Source: Hymenobacter tibetensis (GTDB lineage: Bacteria; Bacteroidota; Bacteroidia; Cytophagales; Hymenobacteraceae). From it: 64,000 nt of DNA. Under the pieces are notes generated by a model. It saw nothing but the letters and a program-made list of their open reading frames with translations. It was not told the origin of the DNA and ran no database searches. The stretch spans positions 3,004,001-3,068,000 of the forward strand of contig NZ_CP094669.1 of NCBI RefSeq assembly GCF_022827545.1. The letters run 5' to 3'. Shown piece after piece: positions 1 to 9,896 of the stretch. Within the stretch, counting starts at the first letter, position 1; every line of letters begins with the position of its first letter. A program made the position numbers and the translations under genes.

Positions 1-3000
1 GCCGCTGAAACATGCCAAAAAGCCGGACTTGCTGCGCTTCGTTGAGGCCAAGACCGTTGTCTTGCACTTCCAGCACCGAAAAGCCCTCCACTTGGAAGCA
101 ACGAAGCCGCACGTGTGGGGTCCGGTCGGGCGAGTAATATTTCAGCGCGTTGCTAAGCAGGTTGTACACCACGCTTCGCAGATTTTTCTGCGAGAAAGAA
201 ATGGTTGGACACTGATCTACATCCACCTCGAACCGGGCCTGGGTCGACTCCAGCAGCGGAGCCAGATCCAAGCGTACTTCCTGGGCTACGGCAGCCAGGT
301 CCACGGTCTGGGAAGGCTGGATCTGCTCTTTTTGCAGTTTCGTAACGTCGGTTAGGTGGTGGATGGTTTTTTGGAACCGCTCCACCGCGCCCTGCATCAT
401 TTCCAGAATGGGCAACACCTGCTCATCGGCAGCCCCCATTTCGGGCAAATGCTGCAGGAGCGCATGCAACAGGCCTTCGATATTGGCAATGGGAGCCCGC
501 AAATCGTGGGAAGCTGTGTAAATGAAGTTGTCGAGGTCGACATTAGTGCGCGTGAGTTGCTGGTTGGTGTCGGACAGCTCTTCGTTGGTGGCTTGCAGTT
601 CTTCGTTGATGGCCGCTAGTTCCTCGTTCAAATCTTGCACCTGCTGGCGGCTAAGCACCTGGTCGGTGACGTCGGCAACCATGGAGTAGAAGCCCACCAC
701 TTTGCCGTCTTGGCGGTCGGGGACGTAGTTGGTGCGGATGTAGCGGATGAAATCGTCGCGGTAAAACATGCGCGTTTCGAAGTCGAGTCGCTCCCCAGCC
801 ATGGCCCGGTCGACGTACGGTTTCACCTCGTGGTACGCCCTGTCGCCGAGCACCTCCCGAACTGGGCGCCCCAGCATGTCTTCGGGGTTGCGCTTGAACC
901 AGATTTCGTAGCCCCGGTTTACAAACTGGTATTTTTCTTCGTGGTCGATGTACCCGATCAGCACGGGCAAGGCGTCGGTAATGAGTTGGAGCCGCCGCTG
1001 GTTTTGCTCGCGCTGCTGGCGGGCCAACACCTGCTCCCCCACTTCGTAGGCAAACACCGAAATGCCCACTATCTGCCCATTTTCCCGGTAAGCCTGGTAC
1101 GTAAAATTAAAGTAGTTGACTTTAGGAGGCCGGTTGCCTGGCTGGTCGATGACGAGCTGCAACTCGTTGCCATAGAACGTTTCGCCCGTCTGGTACACGT
1201 TGTCAAGCAGGGCCACAAATCCCTGCGCAAGCGCATCCGGCTGGATTTCGGCGATGGTACGTCCCCGCATTTCACGGTTCGGAAACAGCTGCTGATACGC
1301 TTCGTTGTGGTATTCAACCCGGTGTTCTGGCCCGCGCAACAGCACAATACAAGCCGGCGTCTGCTCGAATACTTGATAGAACGTTTCGCGTTCCTGGGCA
1401 ATGCGCTGCAATCCGCTCAGCACCTCGGCTTGCAAGGCATCGATTCGCTGGCGGTCCAGCACCTGCTCCGTTATTTCAAAGGCAAATACCAGAATTCCAT
1501 CTATCTGGCCCTGCTCATTGTAGCGGGCCTGCTGAATGTAGTTGAAATACCGGTCTTCCAGTACCCCATCGGTGGAGCGCTGCATGGGAATAAGCAGCGC
1601 CGGTTCTTGGTGCGTTTCGCCGGTTTGATATACCTGCCGGAGTGTTTGATACACCGCATGGCCCCGGATTTCTGGCATGGCTTCCAATATGGGCCTGCCT
1701 TCCAGTTTTCGCCCCAGAAAGAGCCGCTGATACTCTGGGTTCACTAGTTCAAACACCAAATCGGGCCCGTCCAACACACAGATGGCAGCGGGTGCCTGCA
1801 TAAAGAACCGCTCTAAGCGGGCCCGCTGCCGCTCCACCTCATTTTGGACCTGTTGTACTTGCTGGGTGCGCTCCAGTACGCGGCTCTCCAAGTCGATGTT
1901 AAGTTCGAGCAAGGCCTGCTCCGTGAGCTGCAACTCGGCCATATTGGCCCTGATTTCTTCGTTGGCCGCAGACAACTCTTCGTTGGCACTAGCCAATTCA
2001 GTGTTTAGTTGTTCCACTTGCTGGCGGCTCTGCTCGACCTGCTGGCGGCTCTGCACCTGTTCGGTCACGTCGTAGGCAAAGTTGAGGATGCCGTTGACGG
2101 TACCGTCTGCGTCGCGCAGAGCTTGTAGAAACAGGTTGTAGTAGCGCTGTTCTAGGTGGCCGGTATTGGTAGTGTCCACCCACGTCTCGATTTCAACGCC
2201 ACTGAACATCTCCCCAGTCTGGTATACTTGGTCGAAGAGCTCAAAGAACTGTTGGCCTTCCAGATCGGGCATAGCTTCGCGGAAGGTCCGGCCGTGAAGC
2301 CTACGCTTTGGAAACAGCTGCTGGTAGCGCGGATTAACCAGCTGATACATGTGGTCGGGCCCGCGAAAGGTGGCGATACTAGCGGGTAGTTCTTCCAAAA
2401 TATGGAAGAGGCGCTGGCGTTGCTCTTCGGCCTCGGCTTGCGCTACTTCCGTGGTCTGGGCCGTAAGCATCAGCGCCTGATTGGCGGCTTCCAGCTGCTG
2501 GTTTAGCCGCTGAAGCTGCGCCTCGTTGCGCTCGATGCCGCGCCGTGCTTTCACTTGCGCCGTCACTTCGTAGGCAAGCACCAAGATTCCGTCAACAACT
2601 CCCTCTAGGTTGCGCGTTGCCTGGTAGATGAAATTGTAATAGTTCTCGCCTAGGCTGCCGGAATTGTCGTGGTCGATTTGCACCAGCATTTCGTGGGCAT
2701 AAAACGTTTCGCCCGTACGGTACACGCTGTCGAGCAGGCCGAAGATGGGCTGCCCAGCTAGCTCGGGCATCGCCACTGCAATGGGCATACCCAGCAATGG
2801 CCGTTCTCCCACCAATTGTTGGTACAGCGGATTAACCAGCTTGAACACGTGCTCGGGCCCTTCGAAAATGCAAATCATGGCCGGAGCCTGCATCAAAATG
2901 CTGTGCAACTGCTGACGTTGCCGTTCGGCGTCGGCGCGGGCTTCTTGCTCGCGGGCTTGGCTTTCACGGAGCGCCTGCTCTACAGCCGAACGGTCTTGGT

Positions 3001-3391
3001 CGGAAGTATCCGAAAAGCTGACGACTAGCAGGCCCCCGCTGCGTTGGGCCGCCAGATGAAAATAATTATCGAGCTTATCGTGCTGGTAGTTTAGGTTGTA
3101 TCTGTCCGCTTTGCCCGTTTCAAAGCTGGACCGATAGAAGTCGAAAATACCAGCGTCCTTCGCGTTTGGATATAAAGTTAGAAACGTCTGCGCGGGCTGT
3201 TCGGGCAACTGCAACATCCGCTGGGCGGCCGGGTTGAGGCGCACATAGGCCAAGTCCGTCATGGTCTGGCCATCGGGCGCGTACACGGGCCGGAACAAGA
3301 TAAAGCCTGTCAAGGACACCTCCATCAGAACGTGTAGCAACTCGTCGGGCGCAGATGATTCGGAAGGCAGCGGAGTACTAGAATCGGGCAT
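1..3391 (-). CDS. multi-PAS sensor histidine kinase, 3' end off the window
   Basis: Reading the minus strand from ATG at 3391 gives 1130 codons without a stop up to the left edge, so the C-terminus is missing. Six PAS-type modules can be laid out at about residues 14-130, 160-280, 330-450, 527-640, 667-785 and 797-910. Modules 2 to 5 share phrases such as GPEHVF, LVNP, YQTGETF and YEVTEQV. Q/E-rich coiled coils link them (445-525 and 910-950). The kinase core follows: H-box ASHDLRAP with His about 962, N-box NLLSNALKYY about 1076 and G1 box DNGLGL. Only the last part of the ATPase domain should be lacking. No transmembrane segment is evident, so it is probably a cytoplasmic sensor whose signal cannot be named. 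It is divergent from leuS. A receiver domain could follow off the edge. Confidence 0.9.
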   Translation of the reverse strand, partial: MPDSSTPLPSESSAPDELLHVLMEVSLTGFILFRPVYAPDGQTMTDLAYVRLNPAAQRMLQLPEQPAQTFLTLYPNAKDAGIFDFYRSSFETGKADRYNLNYQHDKLDNYFHLAAQRSGGLLVVSFSDTSDQDRSAVEQALRESQAREQEARADAERQRQQLHSILMQAPAMICIFEGPEHVFKLVNPLYQQLVGERPLLGMPIAVAMPELAGQPIFGLLDSVYRTGETFYAHEMLVQIDHDNSGSLGENYYNFIYQATRNLEGVVDGILVLAYEVTAQVKARRGIERNEAQLQRLNQQLEAANQALMLTAQTTEVAQAEAEEQRQRLFHILEELPASIATFRGPDHMYQLVNPRYQQLFPKRRLHGRTFREAMPDLEGQQFFELFDQVYQTGEMFSGVEIETWVDTTNTGHLEQRYYNLFLQALRDADGTVNGILNFAYDVTEQVQSRQQVEQSRQQVEQLNTELASANEELSAANEEIRANMAELQLTEQALLELNIDLESRVLERTQQVQQVQNEVERQRARLERFFMQAPAAICVLDGPDLVFELVNPEYQRLFLGRKLEGRPILEAMPEIRGHAVYQTLRQVYQTGETHQEPALLIPMQRSTDGVLEDRYFNYIQQARYNEQGQIDGILVFAFEITEQVLDRQRIDALQAEVLSGLQRIAQERETFYQVFEQTPACIVLLRGPEHRVEYHNEAYQQLFPNREMRGRTIAEIQPDALAQGFVALLDNVYQTGETFYGNELQLVIDQPGNRPPKVNYFNFTYQAYRENGQIVGISVFAYEVGEQVLARQQREQNQRRLQLITDALPVLIGYIDHEEKYQFVNRGYEIWFKRNPEDMLGRPVREVLGDRAYHEVKPYVDRAMAGERLDFETRMFYRDDFIRYIRTNYVPDRQDGKVVGFYSMVADVTDQVLSRQQVQDLNEELAAINEELQATNEELSDTNQQLTRTNVDLDNFIYTASHDLRAPIANIEGLLHALLQHLPEMGAADEQVLPILEMMQGAVERFQKTIHHLTDVTKLQKEQIQPSQTVDLAAVAQEVRLDLAPLLESTQARFEVDVDQCPTISFSQKNLRSVVYNLLSNALKYYSPDRTPHVRLRCFQVEGFSVLEVQDNGLGLNEAQQVRLFGMFQR

Positions 3392-3550
3392 AGCGGGAAC
3401 ACAGAAAGCCAGCTAACAAGCGCGGCAGACGACGTACGGGCGAGAAAGATACCAGCGTAAATACAATATCAAGGTGAAGAATACAACCGCGCAGCTTGCT
3501 TCAGTGTTTGGAATTAGCCCTTCCCGGCATTTCGCTGTAATTTCGCCGCC

Positions 3551-3642
3551 TGTTGATTGTTGCCGGTTGCTTGTTACTTGTTGATGGGGGCTTCATCGCC
3601 ACATAAGGACATCAACAGCTAGCAACCAACTACCAATCAACA
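3551..3642 (+). repeat. imperfect long inverted repeat in the leuS leader
   Basis: Three complementary blocks line up in the 5' leader of leuS: TGTTGATT (3551-3558) with AATCAACA (3635-3642), GGTTGCT (3565-3571) with AGCAACC (3621-3627), and TGTTGATG (3579-3586) with CATCAACA (3610-3617). Together they form a stem of about 30 positions with internal loops, ending 25 nt before the start codon. The rest of the leader is CAA-rich. It does not match a T-box as far as can be judged. It may be a leader hairpin or simply low-complexity repeat sequence. Confidence 0.5.
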
Positions 3643-3667
3643 ACCAGCAAATAACAACCAACAACTC

Positions 3668-6451
3668 ATGCCCGGTTACAGTCCCCAGGAAATCGAGAAG
3701 AAGTGGCAGGCCCACTGGCAAGCGCACCATACGTTTAAGGCGGACAACAGTTCCGACAAGCCGAAATTCTACGCGCTGGACATGTTTCCGTACCCCAGCG
3801 GCGCAGGCCTGCACGTCGGGCACCCGCTCGGCTACATTGCCTCTGATATTGTGTCGCGCTACAAGCGCCTGCGCGGCTACAACGTGCTGCACCCCATGGG
3901 CTTCGACTCGTTTGGCTTGCCCGCCGAGCAGTACGCCATCCAGACTGGTCAGCACCCGGCCGTTACCACCGAAAAGAACATCGACACCTACATCCGGCAG
4001 CTTAGCTCGCTGGGGTTCAGCTACGATTGGAGCCGCGAAATCCGCACCTCCGACCCCGCCTACTACAAGTGGACGCAGTGGATTTTCCTGAAGCTGTTCA
4101 ATAGCTGGTACAACCTCGACACCAACCGCGCCGAGCCTCTTAAAACCCTGCTCGACAAGTTTGCCGAAAACGGCAGCGAAGGTATCCGGGCGGCCGGCGA
4201 CGACGAGGAGCGGCACAGCTTCACGGCCGGTCAGTGGCAGATGATGAGCGAAAAGCAGCGCCTTACGGCCGTGCATCCCTACCGCCTCGCCTACCAGCAA
4301 GACACCTTCGTGAACTGGTGCGCCGGCCTAGGCACGGTGCTGTCCAACGACGAAGTGAAAGACGGCCTGTCAGAACGCGGCGGCTTCCCCGTGGAGCGCC
4401 GCTTGATGCCGCAGTGGAACCTACGCATCACCGCCTATGCCGACCGTCTGCTCCAAGGCCTCGATACGCTCGACTGGCCCGATGCCGTGAAGGAAATGCA
4501 GCGCAACTGGATTGGCCGCAGCATTGGGGCCGAAGTGACGTTCCCGGTGCAACACCACGCCAGTGCCCAAATCAAGGTATATACCACCCGCGTGGACACC
4601 ATCTACGGCGCGACGTTCCTGGTGCTGGCGCCTGAGCACGAGCTGGTGAAAGAACTGACCACGCCAGAGCAGCAACAGACGATTACCGACTACATCGACG
4701 CCACCAAACGCCGCTCGGAGCGCGACCGGATGGCCGACGTAAAGGCCGTTTCGGGTGCTTTCACGGGGGCGTATGCTCTCAATCCGGTGTCTAATGAGCC
4801 CGTGCCGATCTGGATTGCCGATTACGTGCTGGCGGGTTATGGCACCGGCGCCGTAATGGCCGTGCCCTCCGGCGACCAGCGCGACTACCTGTTTGCCAAG
4901 CACTTCGACCTGCCCATCGTGCAGGTAACCGATGCGCAGCAAGGCCTCGACGAGCAGGCTGACCCTACCAAGGAAGGCCGCTACATCAACTCCGGTATCA
5001 TCGACGGCCTCGGCTATAAAGAAGCCACCGCCAAGCTCATTGCCTTCCTCGAAGAGAAAGGCCTCGGCAAAGGCAAAACCAACTTCCGTATTCGCGATGC
5101 CATTTTTGGTCGTCAGCGCTATTGGGGCGAGCCGATTCCGATCTACTACAAAGACGGCGTGGCCTACGGCGTAGCCGAAGCCGATTTGCCGCTGGTGCTG
5201 CCAGAAATCGACGAGTACAAGCCCACCGAAACCGGGGAGCCACCGCTGGGCCGCGCTAAAGACTGGAAGTACAAAGACCAGTACGACTACGAGCTGAGCA
5301 CTATGCCCGGCTGGGCCGGCTCTAGCTGGTACTACCTGCGCTACATGGACCCGCACAACGCCGAGCGGTTTGTGGGCGAAGAAGCGGAGAAGTATTGGCA
5401 GAATGTGGACCTCTACCTCGGCGGCGCCGAACACGCTACTGGTCACCTGCTTTATTCCCGCTTCTGGCACCTTTTCCTCAAGGATTTGGGCCTCGTGTCA
5501 GCGCCCGAACCATTCCAGAAGCTCATCAACCAAGGCATGATCTTGGGCCGCTCGAACTTCGTGTACCGGATCAACGGCACTAACACGTTCGTTACGCTCG
5601 GTAAGAAAGACCAGCATCAAACCACTGCGCTCCATGTCGATGTGAACATTGTACACAACGATGTACTAGATACCGAAGCCTTTAAAAAGTCGCGCCCTGA
5701 CTATAATAGCGCTGAGTTTATCCTCGAAGATGATGGCCGCTACGTAAGTGGTTGGGAAGTCGAGAAGATGTCGAAGGCCAAATTCAACGTGGTCAACCCC
5801 GACGTGCTGGTAAGCCAGTACGGGGCCGATGCGTTGCGCGTATACGAAATGTTCTTGGGGCCGCTGGAGCAGTTCAAGCCATGGAACACCAACGGCATGA
5901 GCGGCGTGGGCGGCTTCCTCAAGAAGTTCTGGCGTCTCTATCACCCTGCCGACGGCGCCTTTGCCGTAACCGACGAAGCCCCAAAACCAGCTGAATTGAA
6001 GGCCTTACACAAGGCCATCAAGAAGGTAGAAGAAGACATCGAGCGGTTCAGCTTCAACACCACCGTCAGCGCCTTGATGATTACGGTGAACGAGCTGACG
6101 GCCCTCGAATGCCACAAACGCGCCATTCTGGAACCGCTGGTGGTTATCCTTTCGCCCTACGCGCCGCACTTGGCGGAGGAGCTATGGCAGTTGCTCGGCC
6201 ACGAAGCTGGTAGCATCAGTTCGGCCACGTACCCAGAGTTCAAAGAGGAATTCCTGGTGGAAGACACCGTCAACTACCCGGTAGCCATCAACGGCAAAGT
6301 GCGCGAGCAGCTCCAATTCGCTGCCACCGCCACCGCCGCCGACATTGAAGCCGCCGTGTTAGGCTCCGACTTCCTGGCTCGGTTCGGCGACGGCAAAACC
6401 GCCAAGAAGGTCATCGTGGTGCCTGGCCGCATGGTGAACGTGGTGGTATAA
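3668..6451 (+). CDS. leuS: leucyl-tRNA synthetase
   Basis: A 927-residue class Ia aminoacyl-tRNA synthetase that charges tRNA-Leu in the cytoplasm. The HIGH signature appears as HVGH at residues 49-52 after the PYPSGAGL lead-in, and the KMSKS signature as KMSKA from K700. The editing (CP1) domain lies between about 230 and 430, where a threonine-rich [14 protein letters not shown] stretch and GTGAVMAVP are visible. An insertion just before KMSK (about residues 635-700) is typical of Bacteroidota LeuRS. The length is usual for the family. It begins at ATG 3668 after a CAA-rich leader, stands alone, and is closed by a strong hairpin terminator. Confidence 0.97.
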   Translation: MPGYSPQEIEKKWQAHWQAHHTFKADNSSDKPKFYALDMFPYPSGAGLHVGHPLGYIASDIVSRYKRLRGYNVLHPMGFDSFGLPAEQYAIQTGQHPAVTTEKNIDTYIRQLSSLGFSYDWSREIRTSDPAYYKWTQWIFLKLFNSWYNLDTNRAEPLKTLLDKFAENGSEGIRAAGDDEERHSFTAGQWQMMSEKQRLTAVHPYRLAYQQDTFVNWCAGLGTVLSNDEVKDGLSERGGFPVERRLMPQWNLRITAYADRLLQGLDTLDWPDAVKEMQRNWIGRSIGAEVTFPVQHHASAQIKVYTTRVDTIYGATFLVLAPEHELVKELTTPEQQQTITDYIDATKRRSERDRMADVKAVSGAFTGAYALNPVSNEPVPIWIADYVLAGYGTGAVMAVPSGDQRDYLFAKHFDLPIVQVTDAQQGLDEQADPTKEGRYINSGIIDGLGYKEATAKLIAFLEEKGLGKGKTNFRIRDAIFGRQRYWGEPIPIYYKDGVAYGVAEADLPLVLPEIDEYKPTETGEPPLGRAKDWKYKDQYDYELSTMPGWAGSSWYYLRYMDPHNAERFVGEEAEKYWQNVDLYLGGAEHATGHLLYSRFWHLFLKDLGLVSAPEPFQKLINQGMILGRSNFVYRINGTNTFVTLGKKDQHQTTALHVDVNIVHNDVLDTEAFKKSRPDYNSAEFILEDDGRYVSGWEVEKMSKAKFNVVNPDVLVSQYGADALRVYEMFLGPLEQFKPWNTNGMSGVGGFLKKFWRLYHPADGAFAVTDEAPKPAELKALHKAIKKVEEDIERFSFNTTVSALMITVNELTALECHKRAILEPLVVILSPYAPHLAEELWQLLGHEAGSISSATYPEFKEEFLVEDTVNYPVAINGKVREQLQFAATATAADIEAAVLGSDFLARFGDGKTAKKVIVVPGRMVNVVV

Positions 6452-6480
6452 CTCCTGCGACGCCATCAACACCTACTAAC

Positions 6481-6512
6481 AAGGTCCGTCAGAAGCTCTG
6501 ACGGACCTTTTT
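6481..6512 (+). terminator. rho-independent terminator of leuS
   Basis: A 13-bp perfect stem, AAGGTCCGTCAGA (6481-6493) with TCTGACGGACCTT (6497-6509), has a 3-nt loop AGC and runs into a T tract. It lies 30 bp after the leuS stop. Confidence 0.9.
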
Positions 6513-6822
6513 GTTGCCCGGTTCGGTGCATGCTACCTAGGGGCGTGTAGGCAGGTGGTGATAAAGACCATCATATCATAGTGAGCTAAAACCCACTTCT
6601 AGTCTACTATGCACATAGCCTGCTTAGCAGAGTACAGCAGTTTACATACGTTGTCGTCGCGAAAAGCGGGCGTTGCGCTGGGCCGCTCCTATTACGCCAA
6701 TACAGGTTAGAGCAGGTATTTTAGGCGTGCAGTCTAGAAATCCAGATGTACAAGCTAGCTTCCCCAAGCTCAGGCAGACTACAAAGCGTGTGTACTAAAG
6801 AGTAAGCTTTGATTCTTTGCAT
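6513..6822. other. intergenic region before chrA, no gene seen
   Basis: About 310 bp between the leuS terminator and chrA. No open frame with coding character was seen on either strand, and no clear TAnnTTTG motif. It presumably carries the chrA promoter. Confidence 0.5.
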
Positions 6823-8163
6823 ATGACAACACTGGCTACACCCATTTCCAAACCCACTTTTGCCGAGGCGTTGCGCTTCTGGCTGAAGCTAGGCTTTATC
6901 AGTTTCGGTGGACCAGCCGGCCAGATTGCCATCATGCACACGGTGCTGGTGGAAGAAAAGCGCTGGATTTCCGACGCCAAGTTTTTGCATGCTCTCAACT
7001 ATTGTATGCTCCTACCCGGCCCCGAAGCCCAACAGCTAGCCACCTACATTGGCTGGCTGCTGCACGGCACCCGCGGTGGGCTGGCCGCGGGCATTCTGTT
7101 TGTGCTGCCGTCGGCCTTTATTTTACTGGCCTTGAGCTTGTTGTACGTGACGGTGGGCAAACTGGCGGCATTGCAAGGCGTGTTTGGCGGGCTCAAGCCA
7201 GCCGTAGTGGCCATTATTCTGCTGGCCGTGCTGAAGATCGGGCAGAAATCATTGCTGACGCCCCTGCACTACGCGGTGGCAGCGGCCAGCTTTGTGAGTA
7301 TTTTCTGGCTGCACGTACCTTTCCCACTGCTTATTCTGGGGGCGGCAGTGGTGGCGCTGCTGGCTCGCAAGTTTTTCCCGGCTCCAACTGCTACTGCCTC
7401 TGCGCAAGCGCAGGCAACCAAACAGGAAGACAACTACTTCCTGACTACGCGCACAGTGGTGCCGGGCACTGGGTTTTCGCTGCCGCGGCTGTTGCGCCAG
7501 TTTGCAACGGCCGTGGGGTTGTGGCTGCTACCCTTGGGCATGCTGTACCTATGCGTGCCTGAGTTCCCGTTTTGGCGTACTCTCAGCTCGTTTTTCACCC
7601 AGGCTGCTTTGGTGACATTTGGGGGAGCCTACGCGGTGCTACCGCACGTGGCGCAAGTAAGCGTGGAGAAGCTGCAATGGCTCACGCAAGGCCAGATGCT
7701 GGATGGGCTGGCGCTTGGCGAAACCACACCGGGCCCTCTGATTATGGTGCTGGCGTTCGTAGGGTTTATGGGCGGCTACACCCATTTTGGCGGTTCGCTG
7801 GGCATGGGCGCGCTGGCGCTGTTCACCACTTCCTACTACACGTTTCTACCTTCTTTCATCTTTATTCTTATGGGCGCCCCCCTTATTGAACGCACGCAGC
7901 ACAACACTCAACTGAAGGCTGTACTGGGCGTTATCACCGCCGCGGTGGTGGGGGTCGTGTTGAACCTAGCTGTTTACCTGGGCCAGGCAGTGTTGTTTCC
8001 TGCAGGCCGCCTTGGTGTAGCCTTTCTACATTGGCCTAGTCTGGTGTGGCTGCTCGTGTCGTTGGGGGCGCTGTATCGGTTCAAGGTGAACATGATACTT
8101 TGGATTGGAATCAGCGCTGCCGTGGGACTGTTGTACTACGGTTTGTCTGCCTTCAGCTTATAA
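6823..8163 (+). CDS. chrA: chromate transporter, two-domain CHR family
   Basis: A 446-residue inner-membrane protein of the long-chain CHR family, whose members export chromate by ion-coupled antiport. Each half carries the expected glycine-rich motifs. The first half has FGGPAGQIA (about residue 29) and PGPEAQQLATYIGW. The second has FGGAYAVLPHV and LGETTPGPLIM. About ten hydrophobic helices can be drawn, with a charged cytoplasmic linker near residues 190-215. The frame also opens at TTG 6817, but ATG 6823 is preferred because it lies two codons downstream. It is monocistronic by position. Substrate specificity within this family is not always chromate. Confidence 0.93.
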   Translation: MTTLATPISKPTFAEALRFWLKLGFISFGGPAGQIAIMHTVLVEEKRWISDAKFLHALNYCMLLPGPEAQQLATYIGWLLHGTRGGLAAGILFVLPSAFILLALSLLYVTVGKLAALQGVFGGLKPAVVAIILLAVLKIGQKSLLTPLHYAVAAASFVSIFWLHVPFPLLILGAAVVALLARKFFPAPTATASAQAQATKQEDNYFLTTRTVVPGTGFSLPRLLRQFATAVGLWLLPLGMLYLCVPEFPFWRTLSSFFTQAALVTFGGAYAVLPHVAQVSVEKLQWLTQGQMLDGLALGETTPGPLIMVLAFVGFMGGYTHFGGSLGMGALALFTTSYYTFLPSFIFILMGAPLIERTQHNTQLKAVLGVITAAVVGVVLNLAVYLGQAVLFPAGRLGVAFLHWPSLVWLLVSLGALYRFKVNMILWIGISAAVGLLYYGLSAFSL

Positions 8164-8375
8164 GTTAAGCCTGCCTGTTGAAGTAGCCCCGCTTGTCTGG
8201 TTGGCAAAGCTCTACGAGCCCGCAAGCTGACAGTGATAGATGTACGCCACCTACGTTTCAATTAACCTCGCATGCTATTCCTGTGCTGCCACAACCGTGG
8301 CCATGCCATCTGACTAGCTGGTGGCTGCGCGCTGTCCTCAACCAACTCAGCACAAGCATTACCCTAGGGCGGGCA

Positions 8376-8792
8376 CTACGGTAGTTGCATAAGCCACTCT
8401 TGCGCCATCTCTTCGCTATCAAACATACGGTAAGTCATGGCGGCCGCTTTGGCCTCGCTCACTACCTGGCTGACCGAGAGACGGGCAAATACATCATGCG
8501 GCAGTATAACGGCACCGTATACGTCTGAGCCCTGGTTGCTGCGCGTCAACCAGTAGTTTACAATCCACTGGCTTTCTTCCGGCGTGAAGAGGTTCATTAG
8601 GCGTTGGTCGCCCAACAGCTTGTTCCAGCTTCGGCGCTGTAGTAGCTGCCCGGCATGCCGCAGGAACGCTTGTAGTTCAGACAGATTGCGCTTCCCGGCA
8701 TGGAATTCCACCACCGCATAGCCCTGTGGATGCTCTAAAATACGGCCGACTGGATTTTCGAAATAGATACGAACACCAATGAAGGGTAGCAT
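8376..8792 (-). CDS. SpoIIAA/STAS-like hypothetical protein
   Basis: A 138-residue soluble protein with no signal peptide. It has the layout of the short SpoIIAA/STAS-like proteins common in Hymenobacter relatives: an N-terminal strand pair (residues 3-30), a helix with the phrase KLLGDQRLMNLFTPEE (about 58-73), a central YGAVILPHDVFARLS segment and a C-terminal helix YRMFDSEEMAQEWL. The two proteins at 28663 and 30117 share this layout (WLTR/WAPR, a VVSPES or ILPHDVF strand, a terminal E-AWL helix) but little identity. The role is unknown. It is convergent with chrA. Confidence 0.7.
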   Translation of the reverse strand: MLPFIGVRIYFENPVGRILEHPQGYAVVEFHAGKRNLSELQAFLRHAGQLLQRRSWNKLLGDQRLMNLFTPEESQWIVNYWLTRSNQGSDVYGAVILPHDVFARLSVSQVVSEAKAAAMTYRMFDSEEMAQEWLMQLP

Positions 8793-9040
8793 AACAGTAG
8801 ACGGAACAGTAGAATAGGGAAAACAAAATTAAATTATTCTTATCATATATAATTTAATTTCTAAGAAACCTTACACTATTATTCGTCTTAAGTGAGGCTG
8901 GATTGTCGCCGAAGACAGATACCATCTTCACAATCAGCGAGAAATAAGGTATGCTGTTATTATGCTAACTGTCTTTCGTACGTAGCCTACCACCTGCGTT
9001 TAAATTTGCTGTTTGTAGCGCACTGGCGTAGCTGCGGTTG

Positions 9041-9454
9041 TTACACAGCCAGTTTTTGCGGAAAGTGCTCTTTTAATAGTTGCTGCACCTTTTCCCGAGT
9101 CAGGGGCTTGCTTAGAAACCCCTGCAAGGGCATTTCCTGCAACCGCATTACGTCTCGCGGGTTGAGAGAAGTAGTGAGCATCATAATCACTACCGTCTGT
9201 TTGTTGACGAAATCCAGTTCTTGGTAGGCCTCTAAAAACTCGAATCCGTTCATGACGGGCATATTGATATCAAGCAGGATTAGAGCCGGGCAGTTGTTGG
9301 TGTTGCCTTGTTCTCGGAGGATGCACAGCGCCTGCTGCCCATTTTCAGCCACCAGCACCTGATGAGCCACCGATAAGTCGGCTAGTAATAGGTTGTTAAG
9401 GAAATTGGTGGTTTTGTCGTCGTCAACTAACAGGATGCAGGAAAGCTTCTCCAT
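9041..9454 (-). CDS. single-domain response regulator
   Basis: A 137-residue stand-alone receiver domain. The acidic pocket is DDD at residues 11-13. The phosphoacceptor Asp lies in LLDINMPVMNG (about 61-71). The conserved Thr follows in MLTTS and the Lys in LSKPLT. No output domain is attached, so it acts by protein contact, as in phosphorelays or CheY-like signalling. No kinase is adjacent. The nearest is the PAS kinase at the left edge, more than 5 kb away, so a link between them is only a guess. Confidence 0.92.
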   Translation of the reverse strand: MEKLSCILLVDDDKTTNFLNNLLLADLSVAHQVLVAENGQQALCILREQGNTNNCPALILLDINMPVMNGFEFLEAYQELDFVNKQTVVIMMLTTSLNPRDVMRLQEMPLQGFLSKPLTREKVQQLLKEHFPQKLAV

Positions 9455-9896
9455 AAGAACTTTTAAAATGAGTTGGGATAGGACAACAGGCTAACAGCGA
9501 AAAAAGATACGGAACGTAAATTCCATGCTTGTATATCTATCCACTTCTAGATGCACCGCCACCATTACTGTCGCGCTTCCTTCTTCCAGAAAATCCACTT
9601 GTGCTTATCCCGTAGTGCCAGCTACAGCACCTAGCAAACTTGACTGTGCCCTCCAGTAGCTGTTCTCAGCCACTGCCAGCTTACGTCGACCATAGCGTAT
9701 GCGCTTCTACCATAGGCGCGCTTTCGCGCACACTAGCACCGCTCTGGCAGGTGCAGTTGTTTCTCTACTTACACAATAGTGTAGCGAAGACAACCTGTAA
9801 ACAGGCTCTTTTACTACAATCGGCCTTCGCACGGCAGATAGTCTCAGGTTCTTTTAGTGGCCGTAGAAAGCGGTTTACCTGTAGTTGTGGCAGCCT
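9455..9896. other. intergenic region, no gene seen
   Basis: About 440 bp between the response regulator (transcribed leftward from 9454) and the 3' end of the FAD oxidase. A plus-strand frame from 9640 runs into the oxidase gene but has no recognisable domain and Ser/Cys-rich, shadow-like composition. No terminator with a convincing T tract was found. Confidence 0.5.

Noticed and set aside
635..1747. 370-codon open frame on the plus strand
   Set aside because: It lies antisense to the PAS histidine kinase, which shows clear domains. The plus-strand product has no recognisable motif, so it is a codon-bias shadow.
4421..5470. 349-codon minus-strand frame
   Set aside because: Antisense to leuS, whose HIGH, editing and KMSK motifs are intact. 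A typical GC-rich shadow frame.
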